Assembly (NCBI RefSeq): GCF_001717955.1
Contig: NZ_CP014169.1
Span: 62,001-126,000 of the forward strand
Source: Sphingomonas panacis
Lineage (GTDB): Bacteria; Pseudomonadota; Alphaproteobacteria; Sphingomonadales; Sphingomonadaceae
Direction: 5' to 3'
DNA: 64,000 nucleotides
The translations under genes and the position numbers were made by a program. The notes under the pieces were generated by a model. That model did not search any database and was not told where the DNA came from. It saw nothing but the letters and a program-made list of their open reading frames with translations. Numbering within the stretch: the first letter of the stretch is position 1; every line of letters starts with the position of its first letter. Below are positions 51,341 through 60,041 of this stretch, one piece after another.

Positions 51341-54300
51341 TCGCCAGGCTCATCCGCTGGTCGGTCGCCAACCGGCTGTTCGTCATCCTCGGCGCGCTCG
51401 CGCTGCTGGCTGCGGGGCTCGTTGCCTTGCGCTCGACCCCAATCGACGCGCTGCCCGATCTCTCCGACACGCAGGTCATCATCCGCACGAGCTGGCCGGG
51501 TCAGGCGCCGCAGATCGTGGAGAACCAGATCACCTATCCGCTGACCACGACCATGCTCTCGGTGCCCGGCGCGAAGACCGTGCGAGGCTATTCCTTCTTC
51601 GGCGACAGCTTCGTCTATGTGATCTTCGAGGACGGCACCGATCTCTATTGGGCGCGCAGCCGCGTGCTCGAATATCTCAACCAGGTGCAGGGCCGGTTGC
51701 CGCAAGGCGCCACCGCCGCGCTCGGGCCGGACGCGACCGGGGTCGGCTGGGTCTATGAATATGCGCTGGTCGATCGCAGCGGCCGCCACGATCTCTCGCA
51801 GCTCCGCTCCTTGCAGGACTGGTTTTTGCGCTACGAGCTGAAGACCGTCCCCGGCGTCGCCGAGGTCGCCAGCATCGGCGGCATGGTCAAGCAATATCAG
51901 GTGCTGCTCGACCCGGTGAAGCTCGCCGCCTACGGCGTCACCCACGCACAGGCGGTCGATGCCATTCAAAAGGCCAATCAGGAAGCCGGCGGCTCGGTGC
52001 TGGAAATGGCCGAGGCCGAGTATATGGTCCGGGCTTCGGGCTATCTGAAGACGCTCGATGATTTCCGCGCGATCCCGCTGCGCGCCGCCGCCGGCGGCGT
52101 GCCGGTGACGCTCGGTGATGTCGCCACCATCCAGACCGGCCCGGAGATGCGGCGAGGCATCGCCGAGCTGAACGGCGAAGGAGAAGTCGCCGGGGGCGTC
52201 GTCATCCTGCGCTCGGGCAAGAACGCGCAGGAAACGATCGCGGCGGTCAAGGACAAGCTCGCCACCTTGAAGGCGAGCCTGCCGTCCGGCGTGGAGGTCG
52301 TCACCACCTATGACCGTTCGCAGCTTATCGACCGGGCAGTGGACAATCTCACTCACAAGCTGATCGAAGAGTTCATCGTCGTCGCGATCGTGTGCGCCTT
52401 GTTCCTTTGGCACGTCCGATCGGCGCTGGTTGCGATCCTGACGCTGCCGCTCGGTGTACTGGCCGCGTTCCTCGTCATGCGGTTCCAGGGGGTCAACGCC
52501 AACATCATGTCTTTGGGCGGCATCGCCATCGCGATCGGCGCGATGGTCGATGCGGCCGTGGTCATGATCGAGAACGCCCACAAGAAGATCGAGCGCTGGG
52601 AGCATGAGCATGCCGGCGAATCGCTGGTCGGCGAAACGCGCTGGTCGGTGATCACCGACGCCGCCGCCGAGGTAGGGCCAGCTTTGTTCTTCAGCTTGCT
52701 GATCATTACGCTGTCGTTCGTGCCGGTGTTCACGCTGGAGGGACAGGAAGGCCGGCTGTTCGCGCCGCTCGCCTTCACCAAAACCTATGCGATGGCGGGC
52801 GCCGCGATCCTGTCCGTGACTCTGGTTCCCATCCTGATGGGCTGGTTGATCCGTGGCCACATCCCGGTCGAGCAGGCCAATCCGGTCAACCGCTGGCTCA
52901 CCGCGCTCTATCGCCCGGCGATCGACTGGACGCTGAGGCGCCCCAAGGCGGTGTTGGTCATCGCCTTGCTGGTGTTCACGACGACAGTCTGGCCGCTGTC
53001 GCGCCTCGGCGGCGAGTTCATGCCCAATATGGACGAAGGCGACCTGCTTTATATGCCCTCGGCTTTGCCGGGTCTGTCGGCGGCGAAGGCGAGCGAGCTG
53101 CTCCAGCAGACCGACCGCCTCATCAAGACCGTGCCCGAAGTCCAAAGCGTGTTCGGCAAGGCCGGCCGCGCGGAAAGCGCCACGGATCCGGCGCCGATGG
53201 AGATGTTCGAGACCACCATCCAGTTCAAGCCCCGCGATCAGTGGCGGCCAGGAATGACACCGGAACGCCTCGTCGATGAACTGGACCGCAGCGTGAAGCT
53301 GCCCGGCCTCGCCAATGTCTGGGTTCCACCGATCCGCAATCGCATCGACATGCTCGCGACAGGCATCAAGAGCCCGATCGGGGTCAAGGTCTCGGGCGCC
53401 GATCTCGGCCAGATCGACCGCATCGCCCATGATGTCGAGACAATTGCCAAGACCGTACCGGGAGTCAGTTCGGCGCTCGCCGAGCGCCTGATTGGCGGGC
53501 GCTATGTCGATGTCGACATCGACCGGGCCGCCGCCGCCCGGTTCGGGCTCAACATCGCCGACGTGCAGGCAATCGTCTCTGGTGCGGTTGGAGGTCAGAA
53601 TATCGGGGAAACGGTCGAAGGGTTGGCTCGCTATCCGATCAGCGTGCGGTACCCGCGCGAGCTGCGCGACAGTCTCGAAGGACTGCGGACGCTTCCGGTC
53701 CTGACCCCGTCGGGCCAGCAAATCACGCTCGGCACGGTGGCCAACATCTCGATCGCCGAGGGGCCGCCGATGCTCAAGACCGAGAATGCCCGGCCCTCGA
53801 CCTGGGTCTATGTCGATGTGCGCGGGCGCGATCTCGCCTCGGTAGTCGGCGATCTGCAACGAGCCGTGGCGAAACAGGTCCGGCTGACGCCCGGCGTGAG
53901 CATCGCCTACTCCGGCCAGTTCGAATATCTCGAACGCGCCGTCGCCAAGCTCAAGCTGGTAGTGCCAGCCACGCTGCTCATCATCTTCGTGCTGCTGTTC
54001 CTGATCTTCGGCCGGTTCGACGAAGCGGCGCTGATCATGGGCACGCTGCCATTCGCGCTGACCGGCGGCATCTGGATGCTCTATCTGCTCGGCTTCAATC
54101 AGTCGGTCGCGACCGGAGTCGGGTTCATCGCGCTGGCCGGGGTCTCGGCCGAGTTTGGCGTGGTGATGCTGATCTACCTCAAGCACGCGCTCGAGGAGCG
54201 CGGCGCCGATCCTGACGCTGGCGAGATCGAAGCGGCGGTGCGCGAAGGCGCGCTGTTGCGTGTCCGGCCCAAGGCGATGACGGTGGCGGTGATCCTCGCC

Positions 54301-54492
54301 GGCCTGCTGCCGATCCTCCTCGGGTCGGGCGCCGGCTCCGAGGTGATGAGTCGGATCGCCGCGCCGATGATTGGCGGGATGCTGACCGCGCCGCTCTTGT
54401 CGATGTTCGTTCTGCCCGCCGCCTATCTGCTGCTTCGGCGACGGCGCGTGTCCTCCATTCCCCACGCCTCTCACCAACGGAGTCTGTCATGA
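51337..54492 (+). CDS. cusA: CusA-like Cu(I)/Ag(I) RND efflux pump
   Basis: This protein has 1051 residues, 12 membrane segments and two periplasmic loops. Membrane helix 4 has [20 protein letters not shown] (about residues 396-415), the monovalent-cation (HME4, Cu/Ag) signature, in contrast to the DFGxxxDG motif of the czcA product in the same island. It exports copper and silver with CusB and CusC using the proton gradient. It overlaps cusB and cusF by 4 bp each. Confidence 0.92.
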   Translation: MIARLIRWSVANRLFVILGALALLAAGLVALRSTPIDALPDLSDTQVIIRTSWPGQAPQIVENQITYPLTTTMLSVPGAKTVRGYSFFGDSFVYVIFEDGTDLYWARSRVLEYLNQVQGRLPQGATAALGPDATGVGWVYEYALVDRSGRHDLSQLRSLQDWFLRYELKTVPGVAEVASIGGMVKQYQVLLDPVKLAAYGVTHAQAVDAIQKANQEAGGSVLEMAEAEYMVRASGYLKTLDDFRAIPLRAAAGGVPVTLGDVATIQTGPEMRRGIAELNGEGEVAGGVVILRSGKNAQETIAAVKDKLATLKASLPSGVEVVTTYDRSQLIDRAVDNLTHKLIEEFIVVAIVCALFLWHVRSALVAILTLPLGVLAAFLVMRFQGVNANIMSLGGIAIAIGAMVDAAVVMIENAHKKIERWEHEHAGESLVGETRWSVITDAAAEVGPALFFSLLIITLSFVPVFTLEGQEGRLFAPLAFTKTYAMAGAAILSVTLVPILMGWLIRGHIPVEQANPVNRWLTALYRPAIDWTLRRPKAVLVIALLVFTTTVWPLSRLGGEFMPNMDEGDLLYMPSALPGLSAAKASELLQQTDRLIKTVPEVQSVFGKAGRAESATDPAPMEMFETTIQFKPRDQWRPGMTPERLVDELDRSVKLPGLANVWVPPIRNRIDMLATGIKSPIGVKVSGADLGQIDRIAHDVETIAKTVPGVSSALAERLIGGRYVDVDIDRAAAARFGLNIADVQAIVSGAVGGQNIGETVEGLARYPISVRYPRELRDSLEGLRTLPVLTPSGQQITLGTVANISIAEGPPMLKTENARPSTWVYVDVRGRDLASVVGDLQRAVAKQVRLTPGVSIAYSGQFEYLERAVAKLKLVVPATLLIIFVLLFLIFGRFDEAALIMGTLPFALTGGIWMLYLLGFNQSVATGVGFIALAGVSAEFGVVMLIYLKHALEERGADPDAGEIEAAVREGALLRVRPKAMTVAVILAGLLPILLGSGAGSEVMSRIAAPMIGGMLTAPLLSMFVLPAAYLLLRRRRVSSIPHASHQRSLS

Positions 54493-54824
54493 GAGCATTA
54501 TCTACCTTGTTGGTTGCTGCCTCCGTCCTCGCCGTCGGGCCAGCGCTCGCGCAGTCGATGGCAAACATGCCCGGCATGAACCATGCCGCCCCGGCCGCGA
54601 AGACGGGGCAAGGAACCGGCGTTGTCGCCGCGATTGACCCCAAGGGTGGCAAGATCACGATCAAGCACGGCGCGATCCCGGCGGTTGGCTGGCCGGCGAT
54701 GACGATGACGTTCAAGGCGACGCCGCCCACGCTGCTCCGGGGCGTGCGTGTCGGTCAGACCGTAGGGTTCGACGTGCGAACCAAGGGCACGGACGCCGAA
54801 GTCACAGCACTGCGGCCACGCTGA
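54489..54824 (+). CDS. cusF: CusF periplasmic copper chaperone
   Basis: The protein has 111 residues. A signal peptide (ending PALAQS) precedes a short Met-rich segment ([10 protein letters not shown]) and the CusF OB fold: [20 protein letters not shown], then [12 protein letters not shown], with the Trp and two Met that bind Cu(I)/Ag(I). It hands copper to the CusCBA pump. It is related to the C-terminal domain of CusB in the same operon. A strong hairpin follows. Confidence 0.9.
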   Translation: MRALSTLLVAASVLAVGPALAQSMANMPGMNHAAPAAKTGQGTGVVAAIDPKGGKITIKHGAIPAVGWPAMTMTFKATPPTLLRGVRVGQTVGFDVRTKGTDAEVTALRPR

Positions 54825-54830
54825 ACTCCA

Positions 54831-54865
54831 TTGGCGTCGGCCGTCAATCGGCCGGCCGACGCCAA
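54831..54865 (+). terminator. Hairpin after cusF
   Basis: 12-bp perfect arms TTGGCGTCGGCC / GGCCGACGCCAA with an 11-nt loop lie 6 bp after the cusF stop. There is no U-tract. It is the probable end of the cus transcript inside the island. Confidence 0.6.
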
Positions 54866-54959
54866 GGACGCGGCAATCGGCGATGCGCTGTCGGTCGCAA
54901 TTCGTGATCCCTCTCCCTCACGGTGTCGCTAACGAGACAGGTCAAGCCGCAAGACCTAA

Positions 54960-54965
54960 CGAGCA
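54960..54965. other. Right junction hexamer of the island (CGAGCA)
   Basis: This hexamer continues the interrupted coding sequence (codons TGC TCG on the minus strand) and is therefore the original target sequence. CTAACGAG spans this junction (54957-54964) and occurs again at 54929-54936 inside the island end. Confidence 0.6.
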
Positions 54966-55328
54966 GGAATGGCGACCAAGGGAGATGCTCGGCAATGTGG
55001 CATTTGTGAGCACGTTGGACAGGATGGAATAATAGGGTGGCCAGTGCTTGAAGCGCTGCGGAACATAGCGCACCACTTCATAGGGGATTCCTCGGGCAGC
55101 CATCCACGCCGCCATGATTTTTTGATATTGGTAGGTCGCGGGCTTCTCGGCGCCGGGGTCGGCGGTAAGCACGAGGTCGGGTGTCTCGCCGCGGTCGTGT
55201 AGCTCAATCAGGAGCGCGGTCGAATCTACGCCGATGCCATAGGCGAGCACGACGGGCGGCGGCGATGCGGCGAGAATATAGTCCGCCGGGCGCGGCTGCG
55301 CGGTAAATATGGAAGTTTGATTGGCCAT
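54960..55328 (-). pseudogene. N-terminal part of the PP-loop (PAPS-reductase-like) gene split by the island
   Basis: This holds the first 123 codons of the gene: VVLAYGIGVDSTALLIEL is the PP-loop (SGGxDS type), followed by VLTADPGAEKPATY and SLGRHSCS, where the island begins. In the present sequence the frame runs 18 bases into the island and stops at 54942. PP-loop proteins of this plasmid/phage group resemble PAPS reductase and DndC but have no proven substrate. The leader (55347-55388) is of the shared G-rich type. It lies 62 bp after the SANT-repeat gene. Confidence 0.85.
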
Positions 55329-55346
55329 GGGGTCGCTCCGGGGCTC

Positions 55347-55388
55347 GAGCGATTTTCCGCTCCCCTTCCCATCACCCCACTCTTCTTT
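55347..55388 (-). promoter_or_regulatory. G-rich box plus hairpin leader of the PP-loop gene
   Basis: On the minus strand AAAGAAGAGTGGGG, GGGAAGGGGAG and the stem GAGCG gaaaat CGCTC precede a GGAG ribosome site and the ATG. The box shares 14 identical bases with the GHKL-gene leader. Confidence 0.5.
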
Positions 55389-55390
55389 GT

Positions 55391-56629
55391 TCAGACGGCT
55401 GTGGTCTGAGGCGCAGAGAGCGCGATGATCTCCAGGAGCGTTGGTGCCTCGCCCCGAAGAGCGCGCCGGCCGAAATCGAAGCCGTGCTTGGTCGCGAACT
55501 TAGAGACCGACGCGGGTTTGCGAGTAAGCGCGGCGGCGAGATCCGCGATCGCGATGCCATGGTGGAAGGCGTTGGCGAGCGCGGCCATCTCGTCCTTGGT
55601 CCAGGGGCGGATGTAGCCGTGCACGAGCCCGAGGACATTCGCACGTGTGGTGATCGAGGCCTTGGTACGCCCAAATCTGGCGGCCAGCGCGCGCGTCGGC
55701 GTGCGGCCATATTCTTCGCGCAGGATCGTCAGATCGGCCTCGGACCAGTCCGGCGCTGTGCGCCAGCCGTTCCGGTTGGCGTGGCTGCCGCGCAGGCCAA
55801 GATACTCGGAGCGCCAGCGGATCGAGCAGGTAGTGCGCCCCAATCGGGTTCGCACCGGCGTAAGGCTCGAGCCTTCGGCATATGCGCGGACGAGCAACGC
55901 GTCTTCGTCCGGCCCCCACGGCCGACCCCAGCCTCGGCCGTAGCCGAGCCGGCGGATTTGCGGTCCCAGGCCGGCGAGGCTTCTGCGCGGGAAGCCCTCC
56001 GCCGCGAGCTGTTCTATGATCGCCCGGTAGCGGTTACCGGCCTCGGCCAGTTCGAGGGCGCGCCCGGCCTCGGCATCCGACCAGCCTGATGGATGGTTCG
56101 GATGACGAAGGCCGAGCGCAGCGGCGCGTGCTGATAGGCCGGTCAGCGGTCGGCCGATCAGGGTGCAAAGCTGCTGCAATGGCACGGCCAGTCGGTACCC
56201 TTCGCGAAGCTGGGCATCTTCCCACGCCGTCCAGGCTGGCGGGGCACCATCTGTCAGGCCCAGGATCGAAGCGCGTGCATAGATGGCGGCGCATGTCCGG
56301 CCGAAGAGGAGTGCGAGCTGCGCCGTGGCCAGACACCCGTATTGGCGCGTGAGGTCGTCATCCTCGAGACCGGACCATGGCCTCGTCGAGTTGCGGCGCA
56401 GGCCGAGACCAGCGATCTTGTCGGCAATGCCGAAGCGGCCGCGCCTGAGCGCCTGCGCGATTTGGTCGAGCGATTGATCGGCGTCGAAAAGACGGCGAAG
56501 TTCATCGACCTCGGCCGGCGCCCAGCTGTCCTTACGAAATGCCATTTCGCGCAAGTTCAGGGCGGGCGCCGCAGGAGGCTGGCAAGCGACCAGCTCGATA
56601 ATCTCGGCGTCGAGGTCCAGCGGCCTCAT
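55391..56629 (-). CDS. Protein of seven tandem Myb/SANT-like helix-turn-helix repeats
   Basis: The protein has 412 residues. Seven repeats each begin W-(S/T/A/G)-x-x-E/D and end LGL, LGY or HGF; the tryptophans are at about 36, 85, 133, 183, 238, 295 and 343 (spacing 48-57). Each has the three-helix pattern of SANT/Myb or GcrA-type domains, for example PWTKDEMAALANAF and DWSEADLTILREEYG. It probably binds DNA along an extended site. The start overlaps the HerA-like gene stop by 4 bp, so the two proteins are coupled. I know no named family with this layout. Confidence 0.75.
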   Translation of the reverse strand: MRPLDLDAEIIELVACQPPAAPALNLREMAFRKDSWAPAEVDELRRLFDADQSLDQIAQALRRGRFGIADKIAGLGLRRNSTRPWSGLEDDDLTRQYGCLATAQLALLFGRTCAAIYARASILGLTDGAPPAWTAWEDAQLREGYRLAVPLQQLCTLIGRPLTGLSARAAALGLRHPNHPSGWSDAEAGRALELAEAGNRYRAIIEQLAAEGFPRRSLAGLGPQIRRLGYGRGWGRPWGPDEDALLVRAYAEGSSLTPVRTRLGRTTCSIRWRSEYLGLRGSHANRNGWRTAPDWSEADLTILREEYGRTPTRALAARFGRTKASITTRANVLGLVHGYIRPWTKDEMAALANAFHHGIAIADLAAALTRKPASVSKFATKHGFDFGRRALRGEAPTLLEIIALSAPQTTAV

Positions 56630-57831
56630 GAGAGGGCCACCACGGGCATGTCGGTGATCTTCGCGCGAAGGCGCGCGTGCAGCCGGGCTATCCGACCCTC
56701 TTCACGCGGCATCGTGTCGACCACCGACAACGCTGCGAGCACGTCGAGTGCCTGATCCACGGCCTCGCGTTCCTGGCCAAGATGTCCGGCCAGGTCGCTC
56801 GCTGTCGTCGCATTGGGGGAAATGTTGCGCAGCGCGGCGACGACGGCGGCGGCGGTGGGCGCAATCGGTTCGAGCAGGAATCCGTCGAGAGCGCGGGTTC
56901 CGCGGATCGCAATGGCGTCTCGGGAGCGCTGCGGTACTTCCCGCAGGGTGGCGAGGTCGAGCAAACGCTCGGCGGCCTCGCCGTGAATTTCCGAAGCCGC
57001 CTTGAGTTCAGGCGTCGCGCCGATGTGATCGGTGATCGTGTCGTCGATCTTGGCGAGAAGCGCGCTGCGCGAGAGTGCCGGGCCCATGGCGAAGAATTCG
57101 CCTGGCTCGATCATCCTGAGGCGTTCGGCCTGCTTCGATGAGAAGCCGAGCAGACTGGCGGCGCGCGCGACATCGCGGTCCTGCACGTTCAGTCCGATCA
57201 GGAAATTCTGAAGCTCGGAGGTTACGGAGGCTGATAATTTGGCAAGCCGCTGCGTGGCGATGATCGGCGCGATTCCGCGTTTGCGGCCTCGGGCACATAG
57301 ATCGGTGAGTGTCGACACGCCGATGCGCCTGGTCTCGGCGTCATGGGCGGTGCCGGCGTGATAGGGAGCGAGCAGATGCGCCTCGTCGATACAGACCAGT
57401 GTGGTATTTTCCCAGATCTCGCGGCCGACGGCGATCAGGCCGGTGAAGAAGGCGGCAGCCTTGAGAATCCGCTGCTCGGGATCGAGATCGGTCAGATCGA
57501 GATGGAGCGACAGCCGGTGTTCGCGGGCGCGTTTCGCGGCGGCGGTAAGGCCGTCGGCGGTAAGTTCGGCTCCGACCAGCGTGGTCGCGCCGATATGGTC
57601 GGCGAGATTGCCGAACTCGCCTTCGGGGTCGACGAGAATGACGGTGGTATAGTCGAAGACCTCCTCGACGATGCGTCGCAATGTGCGGCTTTTGCCGGCA
57701 CCGCTGCTGCCCTGGATCAGCAGTCGCCCGGCGAGCAGGCGCTCGAGATGGAGGGTCAGGGCGCCGCCGGAATGGCGGCCGAGCGTCACGAGCGTTCCGT
57801 CTGCGGGACGGATGGGAGAGACACTAGCCAT
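56626..57831 (-). CDS. HerA/FtsK-like ATPase
   Basis: The protein has 401 residues from the ATG at 57831 (AGGAG upstream). It has a HerA-type core: LLIQGSSGAGKSRTLRRI (Walker A, about residues 38-48), VILVDPEGEFGNL, TTLVCIDEAHLLAPY (Walker B), IAPIIATQRLAKLS (sensor) and the downstream ELQNFLIGLN. The last 100 residues look like a winged helix. HerA ATPases are DNA translocases that work with nucleases, in repair or phage defence. No nuclease partner such as NurA or SIR2 is evident beside it; the coupled downstream gene encodes the SANT-repeat protein. Confidence 0.85.
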   Translation of the reverse strand: MASVSPIRPADGTLVTLGRHSGGALTLHLERLLAGRLLIQGSSGAGKSRTLRRIVEEVFDYTTVILVDPEGEFGNLADHIGATTLVGAELTADGLTAAAKRAREHRLSLHLDLTDLDPEQRILKAAAFFTGLIAVGREIWENTTLVCIDEAHLLAPYHAGTAHDAETRRIGVSTLTDLCARGRKRGIAPIIATQRLAKLSASVTSELQNFLIGLNVQDRDVARAASLLGFSSKQAERLRMIEPGEFFAMGPALSRSALLAKIDDTITDHIGATPELKAASEIHGEAAERLLDLATLREVPQRSRDAIAIRGTRALDGFLLEPIAPTAAAVVAALRNISPNATTASDLAGHLGQEREAVDQALDVLAALSVVDTMPREEGRIARLHARLRAKITDMPVVALS

Positions 57832-57856
57832 GGAATTTTCTCCTGTCCTTGAGTGA

Positions 57857-57903
57857 AAGGCATGTGCCTTCCAACTCTCGGCCCCCCTCCCCTTTTCAGC
57901 GGG
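57857..57903 (-). promoter_or_regulatory. G-rich box plus hairpin leader of the HerA-like gene
   Basis: On the minus strand CCCGCTGAAAAGGGG and GGGGGGCC are followed by the stem AAGGC acat GCCTT, then AGGAG and the ATG. The TGA inside the box is the stop codon of the upstream 79-residue gene. Confidence 0.5.
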
Positions 57904-58135
57904 CGGATCCGGCGTACTGGACGGCCTCGGCGACGCCCTGGATTTGGTCGATTGCCATATCGAGCCTGCGGGCGGCTTCATCGGCACTGTCGCAGCCCTC
58001 GCTTGAGGAAAGCTCGATCATGAGGAAGGTGAACAGCGTGTCTCCGGCTTCGCGGGCGTCGTCCAGGCTTTCGACATGGGCGAAATCGCCCTCGGCAAAG
58101 GTGGTTGCGCAGGCGCGTTGGAACGGGTTCAGCAT
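57896..58135 (-). CDS. Hypothetical protein, 79 residues
   Basis: Starts MLNPFQRACATTFAEGDFAHVE and is acidic and helical (IELSSSEGCDSADEAARRLDM). Its start overlaps the end of the 84-residue gene upstream. No known family. Its stop lies within the leader of the HerA-like gene. Confidence 0.65.
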   Translation of the reverse strand: MLNPFQRACATTFAEGDFAHVESLDDAREAGDTLFTFLMIELSSSEGCDSADEAARRLDMAIDQIQGVAEAVQYAGSAR

Positions 58136-58383
58136 GGCGTTATATCCTGATCGAGCGTTGCGAGATGGGCCCAACAGGCCTCGATCGCGGCATCGAGCGT
58201 GGCGCAATCGCCGAGCGGTATGGATGCGGCCCCGCGCGGCGTGATGATGCGCGCGTTCGGCGTCCAGACGGGGTAGGCGAGATCGCCGGGCCAGTCGTGG
58301 AAGCCGTGGGGGTAGGCGGTGATCGAATAGGGCGCCCAGAGTCGGGGGTGAAGCCGCGTATAGCGGGCGACGTAGATCGACAT
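58129..58383 (-). CDS. Hypothetical protein, 84 residues
   Basis: Starts MSIYVARYTRLHPRLWAPYSITAYPHGF and is rich in aromatic residues and proline, suggesting a compact beta fold. It is packed 2 bp after the 132-residue gene and overlaps the following gene by 7 bp, indicating one operon. No known family. Confidence 0.65.
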   Translation of the reverse strand: MSIYVARYTRLHPRLWAPYSITAYPHGFHDWPGDLAYPVWTPNARIITPRGAASIPLGDCATLDAAIEACWAHLATLDQDITPC

Positions 58384-58385
58384 GG

Positions 58386-58784
58386 CTACGCCTTAGGATC
58401 GGATGGTGTTGGCGCACGCGGCTCGCCCAGAAGGATGACCGCGATCGACGGTTTGTCGTCGTCGGGCAATTTGCGGCTGTCGAACGCGTGGCGGCCGCCA
58501 AGTCCGATGGTCAGCATGTCGAAGACCGGCGATCGCCCGCCGTTCGCGTTTGATATGGTCGCACCCTGGTCGTGAAACTGGATGTCGACGAAGCTGGGCG
58601 GTGCGCCGCGCTGATATTCGCCGAAGAAGAAGGTGATGCGGCGTCCGTCGGTGGTCCTGGCGCTGATCGTGAAGTTGCCGTCCGGAATATCGATGGGAAG
58701 GGTCGGCACATCGTTGAACCGGGCAAAGCCGATGCTGTCGGCATCGGCCGCGCTCATGACGGGCAAGGTCGTAATGTCGGCCAT
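58386..58784 (-). CDS. Hypothetical protein, 132 residues
   Basis: Starts MADITTLPVMSAADADSIGFARFND. The middle has strand-like segments (DGNFTISARTTDGRRITFFFGE). The ATG is 1 bp after the stop of the Mom-like gene. No known family. Confidence 0.65.
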   Translation of the reverse strand: MADITTLPVMSAADADSIGFARFNDVPTLPIDIPDGNFTISARTTDGRRITFFFGEYQRGAPPSFVDIQFHDQGATISNANGGRSPVFDMLTIGLGGRHAFDSRKLPDDDKPSIAVILLGEPRAPTPSDPKA

Positions 58785-58785
58785 G

Positions 58786-59598
58786 TCAGATCTCCTGCGG
58801 TGGAAAGAGTGGAAGGCTCGGATGGGTAAGCGGCAGCGCCTTCGGATACGGCAGGCGCGGAAGGGCGCGGCCTCGGCGGCGCGCTTCGCGGGTAAGCTCG
58901 AAACAATAGGCGTAGAGGCCGGCCTGTCGGTGGCGGAGGAGCAGCCGCTCGCGCTCGAGCCGCCAAAGCCAATGCGCCGGAGCCTCGAGCACCGCCGGCC
59001 TCGGCAGACCGAGGGATACCAGCTGGTCTATCGCGCCGGCGTGACCTTGCTCGCCAAGACGGATCTTGGAGAGCGTGCGGCCCGATATCGTCACGTTGCC
59101 GATCCGCAGGACGGTTCGCGGTCTGGTGATGGCACGGTGCGCGGCCGACAGCGCGCAATAGACCCGGCCGATATGGCCGGCGCCAGGATCGCTGTAGGAA
59201 ACCACGGCCTCGATGGCGGGGCGCTCTCGCCGGAGATGGCGAAAGGCGCGCGCGACGAAGAAGCTCTCGCCATTCTGCGGGACCGCGTCCGTCAGTATGA
59301 GGCGCGCCAAGACGCACCCGCGTGCGGGATCGTCGAAGCCGGTGTGCCTGGTGATAACCGCGTCGGTCGTCGGAACGGCGAAGACGGCGACACCTTCCAG
59401 CTCGGCCTTGCGGCCGAACAGGCCGACGGCGATGCGCGCGGCGGGATAGCTCGGCAGGTAATGGTGCTGGGCGATGAAGGCGCGCGCTGCAGCGTGCTCG
59501 ATGATATCGACGGCGTAGGCGGCGGGGTCGATGACGGTGAGGTCGCGTGCCCATAAGGCACGTCGCTCCCGCCAGCGCTGGCTGCGGGTTGTTTCCAT
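58786..59598 (-). CDS. Mom-like (GNAT-type) DNA-modification protein
   Basis: The protein has 270 residues from the ATG at 59598. It shows the pattern of phage Mu Mom-family proteins: AQHHYLPSYP (about 43-52), an AVGLFGRKAELEGVAVF sheet, VLARLILTDAVPQNGESFF, VSYSDPGAGHIGRVYCA (about 133-149) and a Trp-containing end. Mom is a GNAT-fold enzyme that modifies adenine in DNA and protects against restriction. On a conjugative plasmid this would serve as anti-restriction. The family match is by motif only, and the C-terminal 70 residues are basic and proline-rich. Confidence 0.72.
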   Translation of the reverse strand: METTRSQRWRERRALWARDLTVIDPAAYAVDIIEHAAARAFIAQHHYLPSYPAARIAVGLFGRKAELEGVAVFAVPTTDAVITRHTGFDDPARGCVLARLILTDAVPQNGESFFVARAFRHLRRERPAIEAVVSYSDPGAGHIGRVYCALSAAHRAITRPRTVLRIGNVTISGRTLSKIRLGEQGHAGAIDQLVSLGLPRPAVLEAPAHWLWRLERERLLLRHRQAGLYAYCFELTREARRRGRALPRLPYPKALPLTHPSLPLFPPQEI

Positions 59599-59615
59599 TG
59601 TCGATGTCCGTTTGG

Positions 59616-60014
59616 TCAGAGCAGTCTGGACTGCCGGGCGTGGCGCTCGAGAAAATCGCGGGCGAAAGTTTCGGCCCCGTCCTGCGCGGAGCAGGGAAAG
59701 AGGTCGTGCCTGCTGTAGAGGCGGAAGGTGTGATCCAGCTTCATCGCGCAGAGCCATCGTGGCGTGCCACCGACGTCGATCATCACGAGCGGGAAGCAGC
59801 GCGAGCCGCCATACGGTCGCGGTTCGATCGGGTCCGCGGGAAACCCGGCAAGGGTCCAGAAGCGCCAGCCCAACGGGGCCGGATCGATTCGTGCTGTTAT
59901 GACAAAGCCGGCAATTCGGTCCGAATCTCGGTCATTTTTGGCTTTCTGGGCGAGAAGCGCCTCAAAACCCGGATTTTGCTCCAGAATGGATCTATCCGGG
60001 GAGCGGATTTTCAA
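59616..60014 (-). CDS. Hypothetical protein, up to 132 residues
   Basis: Only a TTG (60014) or internal codons can start this frame. It encodes FVITARIDPAPLGWRFWTL, CFPLVMIDVGGTPRWLCAM and, near the end, AETFARDFLERH. The well-conserved look of the central part suggests a real protein of unknown function. It lies 17 bp before the Mom-like gene and could be cotranscribed. Confidence 0.55.
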   Translation of the reverse strand: MKIRSPDRSILEQNPGFEALLAQKAKNDRDSDRIAGFVITARIDPAPLGWRFWTLAGFPADPIEPRPYGGSRCFPLVMIDVGGTPRWLCAMKLDHTFRLYSRHDLFPCSAQDGAETFARDFLERHARQSRLL

Positions 60015-60041
60015 GGGCGGCGGAGATGGTGGTGCGTGGGC

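Larger units (their letters stand above)
33819..54959. mobile_element. 21.1-kb metal-resistance island with tyrosine-recombinase trio
   Basis: Both ends read TTAGGTC inwards (33819-33825; complement at 54953-54959) and are flanked by different hexamers, GCAGCA and CGAGCA. There is no target duplication, which fits tyrosine recombinases rather than a DDE transposase. Contents: MerR regulator and CDF exporter, czcCBA-czcD, three recombinase genes plus a TnpC-like gene (opposite strand, in the middle), and cusCBAF. Deleting it restores the PP-loop gene exactly. The third recombinase gene is frameshifted, so the island may now be immobile. That the trio moved the island is inferred. Confidence 0.82.

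Noticed and set aside
51118..54477. A minus-strand open frame of more than 1100 codons opposite cusA.
   Set aside because: It is the antisense of a clear RND pump in GC-rich DNA, composed mainly of Arg, Asp, Gly and His, with no motif. Coding constraint belongs to the plus strand.
33819..54959. Island as a Tn3- or IS-type composite transposon.
   Set aside because: No DDE transposase, no long terminal inverted repeats and no target duplication were seen.
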